DNA of 64,000 bases from Trinickia dabaoshanensis (GCF_002879885.1 NZ_PNYA01000015.1:1-64000), one strand, 5' to 3'; numbered from the stretch's first letter, positions 17,067 through 29,130 are shown. The notes: generated by a model not told the origin, from the letters alone. A program made the numbers and translations.

Positions 17067-19970
17067 ATGGCGAGTAACAACGTAGCCCAATTTGCCGCGG
17101 AACTGAAAATGCCGGCTGGGGTGCTGCTCGAGCAGCTCCAGGCGGCGGGTGTCCAGAAAGCGAGCGAGGACGATGCACTGTCCGAAGCGGACAAAGCGCG
17201 TCTGCTCGATCATTTGCGCAAGTCGCACGGCTCGGCCGATACCGACAAGCGCAAGATCACGCTGACGCGCCGGCACACGTCGGAGATCAAGCAATCCGAC
17301 GCGACGGGCAAGGCTCGCACCATTCAGGTCGAAGTGCGCAAGAAACGTGTATTCGTGAAACGCGACGAGGCGGGCGAAGCCGGGGCGGAAGCCGCGGTGT
17401 CGCAGGAAGCGCCCGCCGCCGCGGACGAGAGCGCCGAATTGCAGCGCCGCGAGGAAGAAGCGCGCCGCGAAGCGGAGTTGCTCGAGAAGCAAGCGCAAGA
17501 ACTGCGCGAGCGCCAAGAGGCGCTCGAGCGCGAGGAAGCCGAGCGTCAAGCACGCGAGAAGGCTGCCGAGGCCGAGCGTCAGCGCGCCGAGGAAGAGGCG
17601 GTGAAAAAGCGTGCCGAAGTCGCGGCTCGTGAGCAAGCCGAAGCGGAACGCGTCGCCGGCGACGACGAGCGCGCCGCCGCCGAACGCGCGGCTCAGCGTG
17701 AAGCGGCCAAGAAGGCCGAGGATGCTGCCCGCGAAGCCGCCGAAAAGGCGCGCGCCGAGCAGGAAGAGATTCGCAAACGCCGCGAGAAGGCCGAGGCCGA
17801 GGCACGCGCTATCCGCGAAATGATGAACACGCCGCGTAAGGCGCAGGTCAAGGCGCCCGAGCCGCCCCCGGCACCGAAGCCCGTCGAAGCCGCGAAGGCG
17901 GCCGAGGCGAAGGGCACGCTGCACAAGCCCGTGCGTCCCGCCGGCGAGGCCGCGCGGCCCGCGCAAGCGCGCAAGCCGGCCACGGGCGGTACGGCCGCAC
18001 CGGCAAGCACGCAGCCTTCTTCCACGGCGCCGGGTTCGGCCGATAAGAAGAAGCAAGGCGGCAAGGGCGGCTGGCAGGACGACGCCGCGAAACGCCGCGG
18101 CATCAAGACGCGCGGCGATTCGAGCGGCGGTGTGGACCGTGGCTGGCGCGGCGGCCCGAAGGGGCGCGGCAAGCATCAGGATTCGGCTACGTCGTTCCAA
18201 GCGCCGACCGAGCCGATCGTGCGCGAAGTGCACGTGCCGGAAACGATCACCGTGGCCGACCTCGCTCACAAGATGTCCGTGAAGGCGTCGGAAGTCATCA
18301 AGGTCATGATGAAGCTCGGCCAGATGGTGACGATCAACCAGATGCTCGACCAAGAAACGGCGATGATCATCGTGGAAGAGCTCGGCCACCATGCTGTCGC
18401 GGCCAAGCTCGACGATCCGGAAGCGTTGCTCGTCGAAGGCGAAGCGAACGATGCGGAGCAACTGCCGCGTCCGCCGGTCGTCACGGTCATGGGTCACGTC
18501 GACCACGGCAAGACCTCGCTGCTCGACTACATTCGCCGCGCGAAGGTTGCGGCGGGCGAAGCGGGTGGGATTACGCAGCACATCGGCGCTTACCACGTCG
18601 AAACGCCGCGCGGCGTCATCACGTTCCTCGACACGCCGGGTCACGAGGCCTTTACGGCCATGCGTGCCCGCGGTGCGAAGGCCACCGACATCGTCATTCT
18701 GGTGGTGGCGGCCGACGACGGCGTGATGCCACAGACGAAGGAAGCGATTGCCCACGCGAAGGCGGGTGGCGTGCCGATCGTCGTGGCGATCAACAAGATC
18801 GACAAGCCCGAGGCCAACCCCGAGCGCGTCAAGCAAGAGCTCGTCGCCGAAGGCGTCGTGCCGGAAGAGTACGGCGGCGATTCGCCGTTCGTCCCGGTTT
18901 CGGCGAAGACGGGCACGGGCATCGACGATCTGCTCGAGAACGTGCTGCTGCAAGCCGAAGTGCTGGAATTGAAGGCACCGGTGGAAGCGCCGGCCAAGGG
19001 TCTCGTCATCGAAGCGAAGCTCGACAAGGGTAAGGGCCCGGTGGCAACGATTCTCGTGCAGTCGGGCACGCTCTCGCGCGGCGACGTCGTGCTGGCCGGC
19101 AGTGCATACGGGCGCGTCCGCGCCATGCTCGACGAGACGGGCAAGGCGACGAAGGAAGCGGGTCCGTCGATTCCGGTCGAGATTCAAGGTTTGTCGGAAG
19201 TGCCGGCCGCGGGCGAGGAAGTCATCGTCCTGCCGGACGAGCGCAAGGCGCGTGAAATCGCGCTGTTCCGCCAGGGCAAGTTCCGCGACGTCAAGCTCGC
19301 GAAGCAGCAGGCCGCGAAGCTCGAAAGCATGCTCGAACAGATGGGCGAGGGCGAAGTGCAGACGCTGCCGCTCATCGTCAAGGCCGACGTGCAAGGTTCG
19401 CAGGAAGCGCTGGTCCAGTCGTTGCAAAAGCTTTCGACCGACGAAGTGCGCGTGCAGATCGTGCACGGCGCCGTGGGCGGCATCAGCGAGTCGGACGTCA
19501 ACTTGGCCACGGCATCGAAGGCGGTCATCATCGGCTTCAACACGCGTGCGGACGCACAAGCGCGCAAGCTTGCCGAGACGAACGGCATCGACATTCGCTA
19601 CTACAACATCATCTATGACGCAGTGGATGAAGTGAAGGCGGCGATGTCGGGCATGCTCGCCCCCGAGAAGCGCGAGGTCGTCACGGGCATGGTCGAAGTG
19701 CGCCAAGTGTTCAAGGTGCCGAAGGTCGGCACGGTGGCCGGCTGTATGGTCACGGACGGTTTCGTCAAGCGCTCGTCGTCGGTGCGCGTGCTGCGCAACA
19801 ACGTCGTCATCTTCACGGGCGAACTCGATTCGCTCAAGCGCTTCAAGGACGACGTGAAGGAAGTGAAGCAAGGCTTCGAGTGCGGTATGTCGATCAAGAA
19901 CTTCAACGATATCGTCGAAGGCGATCAGTTCGAGGTGTTCGAAGTCACGGAAGTCGCGCGTACGCTCTGA
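17067..19970 (+). CDS. infB: translation initiation factor IF-2
   Basis: IF-2 is the GTPase that brings initiator tRNA to the 30S subunit and promotes subunit joining. This 967-residue protein has an N-terminal IF2N motif (1-50), a long charged Glu/Ala/Arg coiled segment (about 110-260), an Ala/Pro linker and a second IF2N domain near 390-440. The G domain follows with G1 [12 protein letters not shown] (about 475-486), G3 DTPGHEAF and G4 NKID, then beta-barrel domains II and IV. It sits 95 bases after nusA in the conserved operon order. Confidence 0.97.
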   Translation: MASNNVAQFAAELKMPAGVLLEQLQAAGVQKASEDDALSEADKARLLDHLRKSHGSADTDKRKITLTRRHTSEIKQSDATGKARTIQVEVRKKRVFVKRDEAGEAGAEAAVSQEAPAAADESAELQRREEEARREAELLEKQAQELRERQEALEREEAERQAREKAAEAERQRAEEEAVKKRAEVAAREQAEAERVAGDDERAAAERAAQREAAKKAEDAAREAAEKARAEQEEIRKRREKAEAEARAIREMMNTPRKAQVKAPEPPPAPKPVEAAKAAEAKGTLHKPVRPAGEAARPAQARKPATGGTAAPASTQPSSTAPGSADKKKQGGKGGWQDDAAKRRGIKTRGDSSGGVDRGWRGGPKGRGKHQDSATSFQAPTEPIVREVHVPETITVADLAHKMSVKASEVIKVMMKLGQMVTINQMLDQETAMIIVEELGHHAVAAKLDDPEALLVEGEANDAEQLPRPPVVTVMGHVDHGKTSLLDYIRRAKVAAGEAGGITQHIGAYHVETPRGVITFLDTPGHEAFTAMRARGAKATDIVILVVAADDGVMPQTKEAIAHAKAGGVPIVVAINKIDKPEANPERVKQELVAEGVVPEEYGGDSPFVPVSAKTGTGIDDLLENVLLQAEVLELKAPVEAPAKGLVIEAKLDKGKGPVATILVQSGTLSRGDVVLAGSAYGRVRAMLDETGKATKEAGPSIPVEIQGLSEVPAAGEEVIVLPDERKAREIALFRQGKFRDVKLAKQQAAKLESMLEQMGEGEVQTLPLIVKADVQGSQEALVQSLQKLSTDEVRVQIVHGAVGGISESDVNLATASKAVIIGFNTRADAQARKLAETNGIDIRYYNIIYDAVDEVKAAMSGMLAPEKREVVTGMVEVRQVFKVPKVGTVAGCMVTDGFVKRSSSVRVLRNNVVIFTGELDSLKRFKDDVKEVKQGFECGMSIKNFNDIVEGDQFEVFEVTEVARTL

Positions 19971-19987
19971 CGCGAAGCGCGCGGCTC

Positions 19988-20029
19988 GGGGCGGAGCGGG
20001 CGGTAAGCCTCCTCCGCCCCGTTGTTTTT
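19988..20029 (+). terminator. possible partial terminator between infB and rbfA
   Basis: GGGGCGGA and TCCGCCCC form a strong 8-base-pair stem with a 17-base loop, followed by GTTGTTTTT. The interrupted T-run suggests partial termination, which would lower rbfA-truB expression relative to infB. Confidence 0.5.
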
Positions 20030-20136
20030 ATAGCGGCGCTTCGGCGCGAGCGGCGGGCATAGCCCGCGTTCGTGCCGGACGTTCGCCGGGGTGCATCGGT
20101 CATGACAATGCGCCCAAACCGCTAGACGGGTTCACC

Positions 20137-20505
20137 ATGTCGAAGAAACGCACATCCCCAAATCGCAACGTTCAGATCGCCGATCAGATTCAACGCGATC
20201 TGTCCGAACTCATCATGCGCGAGGTCAAAGACCCGCGCATCGGTCTCGTCACCATCCAGAGCGTCGAGCTGACGCCGGACTATGCGCACGCGAAGGTTTA
20301 CTTCACGACGCTGACGGGCGACGCGCAATCCACGCAGGTCGCGCTCAATCATGCCGCCGGGCATTTGCACAATCTGCTGTTCAAGCGGCTGCATATCCAT
20401 ACGGTGCCGACGCTGCATTTCCATTACGACAAAACGATCGAGAAGGCGGTGGAGATGTCGCGCTTGATCGACGAAGCGAACGCCACGCGCGCGAAAGACG
20501 ACTGA
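20137..20505 (+). CDS. rbfA: 30S ribosome-binding factor RbfA
   Basis: RbfA is a small KH-fold protein that binds immature 30S subunits near the 5' end of 16S rRNA and is needed for cold growth and late maturation. The 122 residues show the family opening [20 protein letters not shown], the strand [17 protein letters not shown] and the closing [20 protein letters not shown]. Length is normal. It lies between infB and truB, the standard arrangement. A TTC-AC-C-rich leader precedes the ATG and no strong promoter is seen. Confidence 0.95.
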   Translation: MSKKRTSPNRNVQIADQIQRDLSELIMREVKDPRIGLVTIQSVELTPDYAHAKVYFTTLTGDAQSTQVALNHAAGHLHNLLFKRLHIHTVPTLHFHYDKTIEKAVEMSRLIDEANATRAKDD

Positions 20506-20565
20506 ACTGAACGATGGAACGCGCGCGCATCGCAGGCCCGCCGTTCGCGCACTAGAAACGATTCG

Positions 20566-21537
20566 ATGAAACCCTCTCAACGTCCGCGCGTGCCGCGCCG
20601 CGCGCTCGACGGCGTCTTGCTGCTCGACAAAGGCCTCGGCCTTTCGAGCAACGATGCGCTCGTACGCGCCAAGCGTCTCTATCTCGCTCAGAAAGCCGGT
20701 CACACCGGTACGCTCGATCCGCTCGCATCGGGACTGCTGCCGCTGTGCTTCGGGGAGGCGACCAAGTTCTCGCAAGATCTGCTCGAAGCCGACAAGACGT
20801 ATGAGGCAACGATGCGTCTCGGCGTGACCACGAGCACGGGCGACGCGGAAGGCGAAGTACTGGAAACGCGGCCCGTCGACGTGGATCTGCCGCGCATCGA
20901 AGCGGCGCTCGAGCGGTTTCGCGGTCCGATTTCGCAAGTCCCGCCGATGTATTCGGCCCTCAAGCGAGACGGCAAGCCGCTTTACGAATACGCGCGCGCC
21001 GGCCAGGTCGTTGCGCGCGAGGCACGAGAGGTGACGATACATCGGCTCGAGTTGCTGGGATCGGCTTTGCCCGACGTCACGTTCCGCGTCACGTGCAGTA
21101 AAGGCACTTATGTGCGCACACTGGCTGAGGACATCGGCGCCGAGCTCGGTTGCGGCGCGCACCTCGTGGCGTTGAGGCGTACGGGCGTGGGCGCGCTCAC
21201 GCTCGAACATGCGGTGACGCTAGAGGCGTTGGAGGCCATGCCGGCCGCGGAGCGCGATGCGTGTTTGCGGCCCGTCGATGCGCTGCTTTCCACGTTTCCG
21301 TCGATTCGCTTGGGCGCCGTGGAAGCGAAGCGTTTTCTGCAAGGGCAGCGATTGCGGTTAGCCGATTTGCCGCCGCTGATCCCCACGCAGCAGCAGGCAG
21401 TGGATTTCGGCGAAAGCGCCGACAGCCGTGTGCGAGTCTATCGCGATGAAGACGGCGCTTTGCTTGGCGTTGCGCGCGCCGGACAAGGGGTGCTCGCGCC
21501 CGAACGGTTGATCGTGACGGCGCCCGTGCCTGAGTAG
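20566..21537 (+). CDS. truB: tRNA pseudouridine-55 synthase TruB
   Basis: TruB makes pseudouridine 55 in the T-loop of nearly all tRNAs. The catalytic Asp lies at about residue 51 in GHTGTLDPLASG. LEADKTYEATMRLG follows, then VPPMYSALKRDGKPLYEYAR (near 125-144) and CSKGTYVRTLAEDIG. The C-terminal PUA-like domain covers about 240-310. At 323 residues the length is usual. The ATG at 20566 lies 60 bases after rbfA. A hairpin with flanking A and T runs separates it from the convergent efflux operon. Confidence 0.96.
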   Translation: MKPSQRPRVPRRALDGVLLLDKGLGLSSNDALVRAKRLYLAQKAGHTGTLDPLASGLLPLCFGEATKFSQDLLEADKTYEATMRLGVTTSTGDAEGEVLETRPVDVDLPRIEAALERFRGPISQVPPMYSALKRDGKPLYEYARAGQVVAREAREVTIHRLELLGSALPDVTFRVTCSKGTYVRTLAEDIGAELGCGAHLVALRRTGVGALTLEHAVTLEALEAMPAAERDACLRPVDALLSTFPSIRLGAVEAKRFLQGQRLRLADLPPLIPTQQQAVDFGESADSRVRVYRDEDGALLGVARAGQGVLAPERLIVTAPVPE

Positions 21538-21554
21538 TTGGACGCAACCCGACG

Positions 21555-21606
21555 ATAAAAAAATGCCCGGCGGTTCTGAACTGATGAACCGGCCTGGCAT
21601 TTTCGT
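21555..21606. terminator. bidirectional terminator between truB and emrB
   Basis: AAATGCC pairs with GGCATTT and GGTTC with GAACC in one interrupted stem, with A-rich sequence on the left and TTTT on the right. It lies between two convergent genes and can end transcripts from both sides. Confidence 0.75.
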
Positions 21607-21656
21607 TTTGCGGAGTCGCTCTTCATCGGCGCGGCCGGGAAGGCCGCGCGCGGGCA

Positions 21657-23216
21657 CTAGTGTGCGGCCGATGCCGCGGCGCTCGAGTCGCCGCCGCCGG
21701 AACGCTCCGGTCGCGTAATCCAGATCAGCCCGATCAGGACGATGAAGATGACCGCGGAGATGTAGAACAAGTCGTTCACGCCGAGTTGCGCCGCTTGCTG
21801 CGTCACGAGCCGATCGAACATGCTGTAGCGCTGCGCGTTGTCGAGCCCGAAGGTGCCGAGTTGCGTCATCGATTGGCCGAACGTCGGGTCGAACGCGCTG
21901 GCGCGCTCGGTCAACTGCGCATGGTGAAAACTCGTGCGGTGATCCCAAGCGGTCGTGAAGATCGACGTTCCGATCCCGCCGCACATGATCCGCACGAAGT
22001 TCGACAGGCCCGATGCGGCGGCGATGCGATTACCCGGCAGCCCCGAGAGCGTGATCGACACGAGCGGAATGAAGAAACCGGCCATGGCGATCCCTTGCAC
22101 GAGGGTCGGCAACGTGAGCGACCAGGTGTCGACGCCGGTCGTATAGCGCGATCGCATCCAGAAACACAGCGCGAACACGACGAACGCGGCCGTGGCGATC
22201 TTGCGCGGATCGGTGCGGGGCAAGAACTTACCGGTGATCGGCGAGAGCAAGACCGCAAACACGCCCACGGGCGCCATCACGAGGCCCGCATCGGTTGCCG
22301 TATAACCGATATCGGTTTGCAGCCACAGCGGCAACAGCACGAGATTGCCGAAGTACAGGCCATAGCCGATCGACAGCGCGATCGTGCCGCCCGTGAAGTT
22401 GCGCTTCTTGAACAGCGACAAGTCGACCACGGGGTGGTCGGCCGTCAACTCCCATACGACGAAGAACGCGAACCCGATAAGGGCCGTCAAGGCGAGCACG
22501 ACAACCGTCGTGGACGAGAACCAATCGAGGTCTTTGCCTTTATCGAGCATCACCTGCAGCGAGCCGACCCAGATCACGAGCAGCCCGAGGCCCACCGAAT
22601 CGATCGGTGCCTTCTTGATGGCCGAATCGCGCGTGCGGAAGATGGCCCAGGTGGCGAGCGCCGCCACGATCCCGACGGGAATGTTGACGTAGAAGATCCA
22701 GGGCCACGAGATGTTGTCCGAGATCCACCCGCCGAGAATCGGACCCGCAACGGGCGCGATCAGCGTCGTCATCGACCACATCGATAACGCGAGCGGCGCT
22801 TTCGCGCGCGGATAGCTGGCGAGCAACAGCGTTTGCGACAGCGGGATCATCGGGCCCGCCACGGCGCCTTGGATCACGCGCGACATGAGCAGAAACGGCA
22901 GCGTCGGCGCGAGCCCGCACATCCACGAGGAGATGACGAACAGCACGATCGATGCGAGGAATAGGCGCACCTGGCCGAGCCGCTCCGTCAGCCAGCCCGT
23001 AAGCGGCACGGAGATCGCATTGGCAACGGCGAACGACGTGATGACCCAGGTGCCCTGATCGGCAGACACCCCGAGATCGCCCGAGATCGTCGGGATCGAC
23101 ACGTTCGCGATCGACGTGTCGAGCACGTTCATGAACACCGCGAGCGAAACGGCGATCGTGCCGATCACGAGCGATGCGCCGGTCAGCGGCGGGTGAGGGG
23201 CTTGGGGCTGAGCCAT
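21657..23216 (-). CDS. emrB: DHA2-family multidrug exporter, EmrB type
   Basis: EmrB-type MFS proteins are 14-segment proton antiporters that expel hydrophobic toxic compounds through an EmrA adaptor and an outer-membrane channel. This 519-residue protein opens with a first membrane helix containing the family motif FMNVLDTSIANVSIPTISGD. It then has WVITSFAVANAISVPLTGWL and the motif-A-like ERLGQVRLF, and motif C around APVAGPILGGWI. Fourteen hydrophobic segments can be placed. It is the last gene of the marR-oprM-emrA-emrB unit, 52 bases after emrA. Confidence 0.93.
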   Translation of the reverse strand: MAQPQAPHPPLTGASLVIGTIAVSLAVFMNVLDTSIANVSIPTISGDLGVSADQGTWVITSFAVANAISVPLTGWLTERLGQVRLFLASIVLFVISSWMCGLAPTLPFLLMSRVIQGAVAGPMIPLSQTLLLASYPRAKAPLALSMWSMTTLIAPVAGPILGGWISDNISWPWIFYVNIPVGIVAALATWAIFRTRDSAIKKAPIDSVGLGLLVIWVGSLQVMLDKGKDLDWFSSTTVVVLALTALIGFAFFVVWELTADHPVVDLSLFKKRNFTGGTIALSIGYGLYFGNLVLLPLWLQTDIGYTATDAGLVMAPVGVFAVLLSPITGKFLPRTDPRKIATAAFVVFALCFWMRSRYTTGVDTWSLTLPTLVQGIAMAGFFIPLVSITLSGLPGNRIAAASGLSNFVRIMCGGIGTSIFTTAWDHRTSFHHAQLTERASAFDPTFGQSMTQLGTFGLDNAQRYSMFDRLVTQQAAQLGVNDLFYISAVIFIVLIGLIWITRPERSGGGDSSAAASAAH

Positions 23217-23268
23217 TGTGCGGGTGACCTCGGAGCGTTCGTTATGGTGTCGACGGGCAATGCGCCGC

Positions 23269-24537
23269 TCACATCAGCTTCGCGCCGCCGCTCGCGACCT
23301 TCGCGGCGTGGCCGGCGTTCGCGTTTGCGTGCGCGCTGGCGCTCGGCTGCTTTTGCTGCGCGAGGCCGTTGTTGCCGCCGGCATTCTCGGCGATGATGCG
23401 GGCAATTTCGGCATTCGCTTCGTCGCCGTACTTCTCGAACACGTTCGTTTGATAAACCGTGTTCGGCGCGGTGCTCAACTGGCTGCCCGTGTCGTTCTTG
23501 ATGTTCACGTCGGCTTGCATCGACAGGCCGATCCGCAGCGGATGCGCGCGCAATTCGGCCGGATCGAGTGCGACCCGCACCGGCAGCCGTTGCACGACCT
23601 TGATCCAGTTACCCGTCGCGTTTTGGGCCGGCAGCAGCGAGAAGGCCGAACCCGTGCCGGCCGAGAAGCCGACCACCTTGCCGTGATAGACCACGGACGA
23701 ACCGTAGATGTCGGCCGTGAGCCGCACGTCCTGGCCGATGCGCATATGCGTGAGCTGCACTTCCTTGAAGTTCGCGTCCACCCAGACCGATTCGAGCGGC
23801 ACGATCGCCATCAGCGGCGTACCGGGCGAGACGCGTTGGCCCACTTGCACGGCACGCTTCGCAACGTAGCCGGTGACGGGCGCGGGCAGTACGTTGCGCG
23901 CGTTGTTCAGGTACGCATCGCGCACTTTCGCGGCCGCCGCGAGCACGTTCGGGTGCGTGGCGATCGTCGTGTTCGAGGTCAACGCGCGGTTCGAGGCGAG
24001 CTGTTGCTGCGCGGCGTCGAGCGCGGCTTGGGCGGCCTTCACCGTGTCGCGGGCGTGCGAGATCTCTTCTTGCGAGACCGCGCCCGTTTGGGCCACGGCG
24101 ACGCGGCGGCGCAGGTCGTCCTGCGCGCGCGACAGATCGGCTTCGCGTTGCGCGATTTGCGCTTGGAATTGGTCGTTGTTGACGAACAGGCCGCGCACTT
24201 GCCGCACGGTTTGCGCGAGGTTGGCCTCGGCCTGCTGCAGGGCGACGCGCGCATCGGCGCCGTCGAGCACGACGAGCGGCGCGCCGGCGGTGACCGTTTG
24301 CGTGTCGTCGGCGTTCACGGCGATGACCGTGCCCGTCACTTGCGGCGTGATCTGCACGACGTTGCCGTTGACGTAGGCATCGTCGGTGTCCTCGTGAAAG
24401 CGCGCATCGAGGAAGTAATAAAAGCCGTAGGCGACGGCCGCGATGAGGATCACGCCGACGAGCAGCGTCATCAAGCGCTTGCGCCTATTGCTGTTTTGCG
24501 ACTGCACGCTCGCGGCGGTTTGTTGAGTGTCGCTCAT
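23269..24537 (-). CDS. emrA: membrane-fusion (HlyD-type) adaptor, EmrA type
   Basis: This 422-residue protein links the inner-membrane pump to the outer-membrane channel. A single membrane anchor lies at about 22-43 (LMTLLVGVILIAAVAYGFYY). Next comes the biotinyl-lipoyl half-motif DTDDAYVNGNVVQITPQVTG. A long coiled-coil hairpin covers about 95-210. The second lipoyl half and beta-barrel (VLPAPVTGYVAKRAVQVGQR, then VWVDANFKEVQLTHMRIGQD) follow. The C-terminus is Ala/His/Lys-rich and unusually long for EmrA. It lies between the channel and pump genes. Confidence 0.94.
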   Translation of the reverse strand: MSDTQQTAASVQSQNSNRRKRLMTLLVGVILIAAVAYGFYYFLDARFHEDTDDAYVNGNVVQITPQVTGTVIAVNADDTQTVTAGAPLVVLDGADARVALQQAEANLAQTVRQVRGLFVNNDQFQAQIAQREADLSRAQDDLRRRVAVAQTGAVSQEEISHARDTVKAAQAALDAAQQQLASNRALTSNTTIATHPNVLAAAAKVRDAYLNNARNVLPAPVTGYVAKRAVQVGQRVSPGTPLMAIVPLESVWVDANFKEVQLTHMRIGQDVRLTADIYGSSVVYHGKVVGFSAGTGSAFSLLPAQNATGNWIKVVQRLPVRVALDPAELRAHPLRIGLSMQADVNIKNDTGSQLSTAPNTVYQTNVFEKYGDEANAEIARIIAENAGGNNGLAQQKQPSASAHANANAGHAAKVASGGAKLM

Positions 24538-24627
24538 GGAAATGCTCTCCGTTTCTCGAGTCTCGACTTTTCGAAGCTCTATCGTTGAATCTTGCTTGGG
24601 TTATTTGTCTGCGTTGCCCGGTGCCGC

Positions 24628-26130
24628 TCAGCCCTTCGCCGCCGCTTGCGCGACCGTGCCTTCCGAAGCGGGCACGGCGACGCCGGCGGCCTGGGCGTCG
24701 AAGCCGCCGCCCAGCGCGCGAATCAGCGCGAATTGCAGATCGCGCCGCTTCATCGTGAGGTTCGTCACGGTCTGCTCCGCGGCGAGCCGGTTGTTGTCGG
24801 CGGTCAGCACTTGCAATTGCGGCGACAACCCCGCCTTGTAGCGGATGACCGCCAAGCGGTACGCCTGCGTCGATGCGTCGAGCGCGCGCTGCGCATCGCT
24901 CATCTCCGTGTCGATGGCGCGAATCGACGCCACTTGCGTGGCCACGTCGGACATCGCGTTGATCAACGCCTGGTTGTAGTTCGCCACGTCGAGCTCGAAA
25001 TCCGCGTAACGGCCCTTCAACTGAGCACGCAGAGCGCCGGCATCGAAGATCGGCAGATGAATCGCGGGGCCCGCTTGCAATTGGCGGCTCGCCGCCGTCA
25101 AGAAGCGGCCCCAGCCGAAGGCGTCGAAACCGATTCCGGCCGCGAGATTGATGTCGGGGAAGAATTCGGCTTTGGCTTCCTTCACGTTCGCGAGCGCGGC
25201 CTGCACTTGCCAGCGCGCCGCGACGATATCGGGGCGGCGCGAGACGAGATCGGCGGGCAGGTTCGAGGGCAGCGTCACCGCGCCGCCCGGTGCGAGCACC
25301 GGCTCGGCGATGGCGAGCCCGCGATCGGGGCCCTTGCCGAGCAGCGCCGCCAATTGGAAGCGCACGGCTTTGATCTGGCCGTCGAGATCGGACAGCGTCG
25401 CTTGGCTCGTCGCGACGTTGCCGCGCGCCGTTTCCTTTTCGACGTTCGTGTCGAGGCCGGCTGCGACGCGGCCGTTCGTGATCGTGCCGACTTCCTGGCG
25501 ATTGCGGATTTCGCGGGCCGCGATGTCACGCAGCGCATAAAGCTGCGCGAGCTGGTTATAGGTGCGCGCGACCGATGAAGCGAGCGTGATGCGCGCTTCC
25601 TGCATGTCGGCTTCGGCCGACTTCTCCTGCGAGAGCGATGCGTTCACGCGCGCGCGGTTCTTACCCCACAGGTCGAGGTCCCATGAGGCGCTCGCCAGAA
25701 CGTTGTGCTCGGTGAACCAGCCGCCGCCGAAGGGCGGGGGGTAGAGCCCGTTCGCGGAGAAGCGATCGCGCGTGACCGAGTAGCTGCCCTCGACGGTGGG
25801 CAGCAGGGCCGAACGCGCGCTTTCGATGTAGGACTGCGCCTTGGCGATGCGGGCGCGGGCCTGCGCGATCGACGGACTGCCTTGCAGCGCTTCGTCGATG
25901 AGCGAGGGCAATTGCGGATCGCCGAACGTGCTAGCCCAGTCGAGCGACGGCCATGCGCCGCCTTCGTTCGGCAGGCTCTGCGCCGATTCGAGCGAGGTGG
26001 CCGACGTGATCTGCTTGTCGCTCTTGATACCCGCGTAATTCGCGCATCCGGCCATCACGAGCACGGCCACCGCGGCCGCGATGGCGGCGCGGCCGGACCG
26101 CACGCGAGCCGTGATGGAAGAGGAGATCAT
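24628..26130 (-). CDS. NodT/OprM-family outer-membrane efflux lipoprotein
   Basis: This is the TolC-like channel of the tripartite pump. It has a signal peptide with lipobox VMAGC (Cys29 from the chosen start) and two repeats of the outer-membrane efflux domain. Typical segments are SLDWASTFGDPQLPSLIDEA, ASWDLDLWGKNRARVNAS and LPSNLPADLVSRRPDIVAAR (the last is highly characteristic). The ATG at 26130 is chosen because GAAAGG precedes it and the signal starts there; an upstream ATG at 26160 would add ten residues. The family often forms operons with EmrAB-like pumps in this group of bacteria, as here. Confidence 0.93.
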   Translation of the reverse strand: MISSSITARVRSGRAAIAAAVAVLVMAGCANYAGIKSDKQITSATSLESAQSLPNEGGAWPSLDWASTFGDPQLPSLIDEALQGSPSIAQARARIAKAQSYIESARSALLPTVEGSYSVTRDRFSANGLYPPPFGGGWFTEHNVLASASWDLDLWGKNRARVNASLSQEKSAEADMQEARITLASSVARTYNQLAQLYALRDIAAREIRNRQEVGTITNGRVAAGLDTNVEKETARGNVATSQATLSDLDGQIKAVRFQLAALLGKGPDRGLAIAEPVLAPGGAVTLPSNLPADLVSRRPDIVAARWQVQAALANVKEAKAEFFPDINLAAGIGFDAFGWGRFLTAASRQLQAGPAIHLPIFDAGALRAQLKGRYADFELDVANYNQALINAMSDVATQVASIRAIDTEMSDAQRALDASTQAYRLAVIRYKAGLSPQLQVLTADNNRLAAEQTVTNLTMKRRDLQFALIRALGGGFDAQAAGVAVPASEGTVAQAAAKG

Positions 26131-26248
26131 CGCCCGGCCTTTCGAGGTGAATGTAATCATGGACTTTGCAACTTATTTTTTACGATTGAAGGTCGAAACT
26201 CGTTGCCATGTCAGCCAACCGCGCCGACGTAAAGCGCTGCCGGCGCCG

Positions 26249-26728
26249 CTAATCCGCGGTTGAATCGGCGGTATTGGCGAGAATCCGCCGAAGCATGCTT
26301 TTCAAGAACCCCACTTCCTCGGGCGTGAAGCCCGCGAGCGCCTTTTCGACCACGCCGCCGAAGATCGCCGGCATGCGCGCGGCCAGCGCGCGGCCTTCCT
26401 CCGTGACGGCGAGGTGAACGGCGCGGCGGTCTTCGGAGCTGCGCACCCGCGACAGCAGATTACGCTTTTCCAGCCGATCGATCAGCCGAGTCACCGCGCT
26501 TGCGTCAATCCCGTAGTCGCGCGCCAATTCCGCCGCGAGCGAACAGCGTCCGCTCGCGATCATGAACAGCATGCTGGCCTGGGTGCTCGTGATGCCGAGC
26601 TCATCGAGCGTCTTTTGCGTCACCAGGTTCGACAGGCTCGATTTCGCGCGTGCAATCAGATAGCCGACGCTCTCGTCCAACTGGTAGCCGCACACCTCGG
26701 GCGGCAGCGGCGCGGGTGTTTTCGTCAT
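26249..26728 (-). CDS. MarR-family transcriptional regulator
   Basis: This 159-residue protein has the MarR winged-helix core: LGITSTQASMLFMIASGRCS, then AAELARDYGIDASAVTRLID and RLEKRNLLSRVRSSEDRRAV for the recognition helix and wing (about 55-110). Helices at both ends form the dimer interface. Such proteins repress drug-efflux operons and release DNA on binding phenolic or hydrophobic ligands. It is the first gene of the efflux unit (118 bases before the channel gene). Its promoter carries a pair of direct repeats suitable as its operator, so autoregulation is likely. Confidence 0.93.
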   Translation of the reverse strand: MTKTPAPLPPEVCGYQLDESVGYLIARAKSSLSNLVTQKTLDELGITSTQASMLFMIASGRCSLAAELARDYGIDASAVTRLIDRLEKRNLLSRVRSSEDRRAVHLAVTEEGRALAARMPAIFGGVVEKALAGFTPEEVGFLKSMLRRILANTADSTAD

Positions 26729-26747
26729 GTCGGTTTCCGTGCGATTG

Positions 26748-26796
26748 CAATAGTTGACTAGGCATGATTATAGGCGCACAACGGTTGACTCGGCAA
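26748..26796 (-). promoter_or_regulatory. promoter and putative MarR operator of the efflux operon
   Basis: On the minus strand TTGCCG (26791-26796) and TATAAT (26767-26772) are spaced by 18 bases. Two copies of a 16-base direct repeat, consensus CAAYRGTTGACTNGGC (26748-26763 and 26779-26794), start 31 bases apart, about three helical turns. One copy covers most of the -35 hexamer and the adjoining spacer; the other lies just downstream of the -10. This is a good arrangement for repression by the adjacent MarR protein. Confidence 0.65.
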
Positions 26797-27052
26797 GCAT
26801 CGGATCGGGTGGCCGATCCGTACGATTTAAGTAAATCCTTAAAGCGGGCGGCCATTATGGGGCTTTCCGGATAACCTTGCTCGCGGCAGGGTTGCCTCGG
26901 CACGGCGCGTGCGACGGTAGGGTTCGGGCCACGTGTTAGGGCATTCGCTGTCACGCTCGCGTGGTAGAATGCCAAGTTACCCAGAAAGTGCGCGCACCCG
27001 TTTTGGCTTTCGTCGCATTCCGTTTCGCGCACGCAACCGCCTCCTTATTTCT

Positions 27053-28879
<1,827 letters not shown>

Positions 28880-28924
28880 AGCCGGGGCCGTGAAGGAAAA
28901 TCCGCGCAATTAACGCGCGGCAGC

Positions 28925-28956
28925 GAAAAAAGCCACCTTTCGAGGTGGCTTTTTTC
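28925..28956. terminator. intrinsic terminator after typA
   Basis: AGCCACC-tttcga-GGTGGCT forms a 7-base-pair stem flanked by A6 before and T6 after, so it can act in both directions. It lies about 45 bases past the typA stop. Confidence 0.9.
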
Positions 28957-29011
28957 TATGCTGGACGGGCATGTGCCGCGATCTAGACTATTCGTTCTGT
29001 GATATGCTCCG

Positions 29012-29130
29012 CGGAGCTAGTTTTAGGTCCTTCCAAGCAAGACTTGATTCGCGCAATCCGCTAAACGGTCAGGCCGTGTCGCGGAAGGTTGAGTAACCCG
29101 CTATTTCTCGAGAAGCTCGAAGAAAGGTGA
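29012..29130 (+). promoter_or_regulatory. probable sucA leader RNA element
   Basis: The 5' leader of sucA contains several short complementary blocks (for example CGCGCAATCCGC with GCGGAAGGTTG, and TTTCTCGAGAAGCTCGAGAA-like pairs near 29105-29122) directly before the ribosome site. Conserved structured leaders named the sucA motif are known upstream of sucA in Burkholderiales. I infer that this is one from position and lineage; the consensus fold was not verified. Confidence 0.4.

Noticed and set aside
17028-19871. Long minus-strand open frame (947 residues) opposite infB
   Set aside because: It reads as Arg/His/Leu-rich nonsense typical of the antisense frame of a GC-rich gene; infB is clearly on the plus strand.
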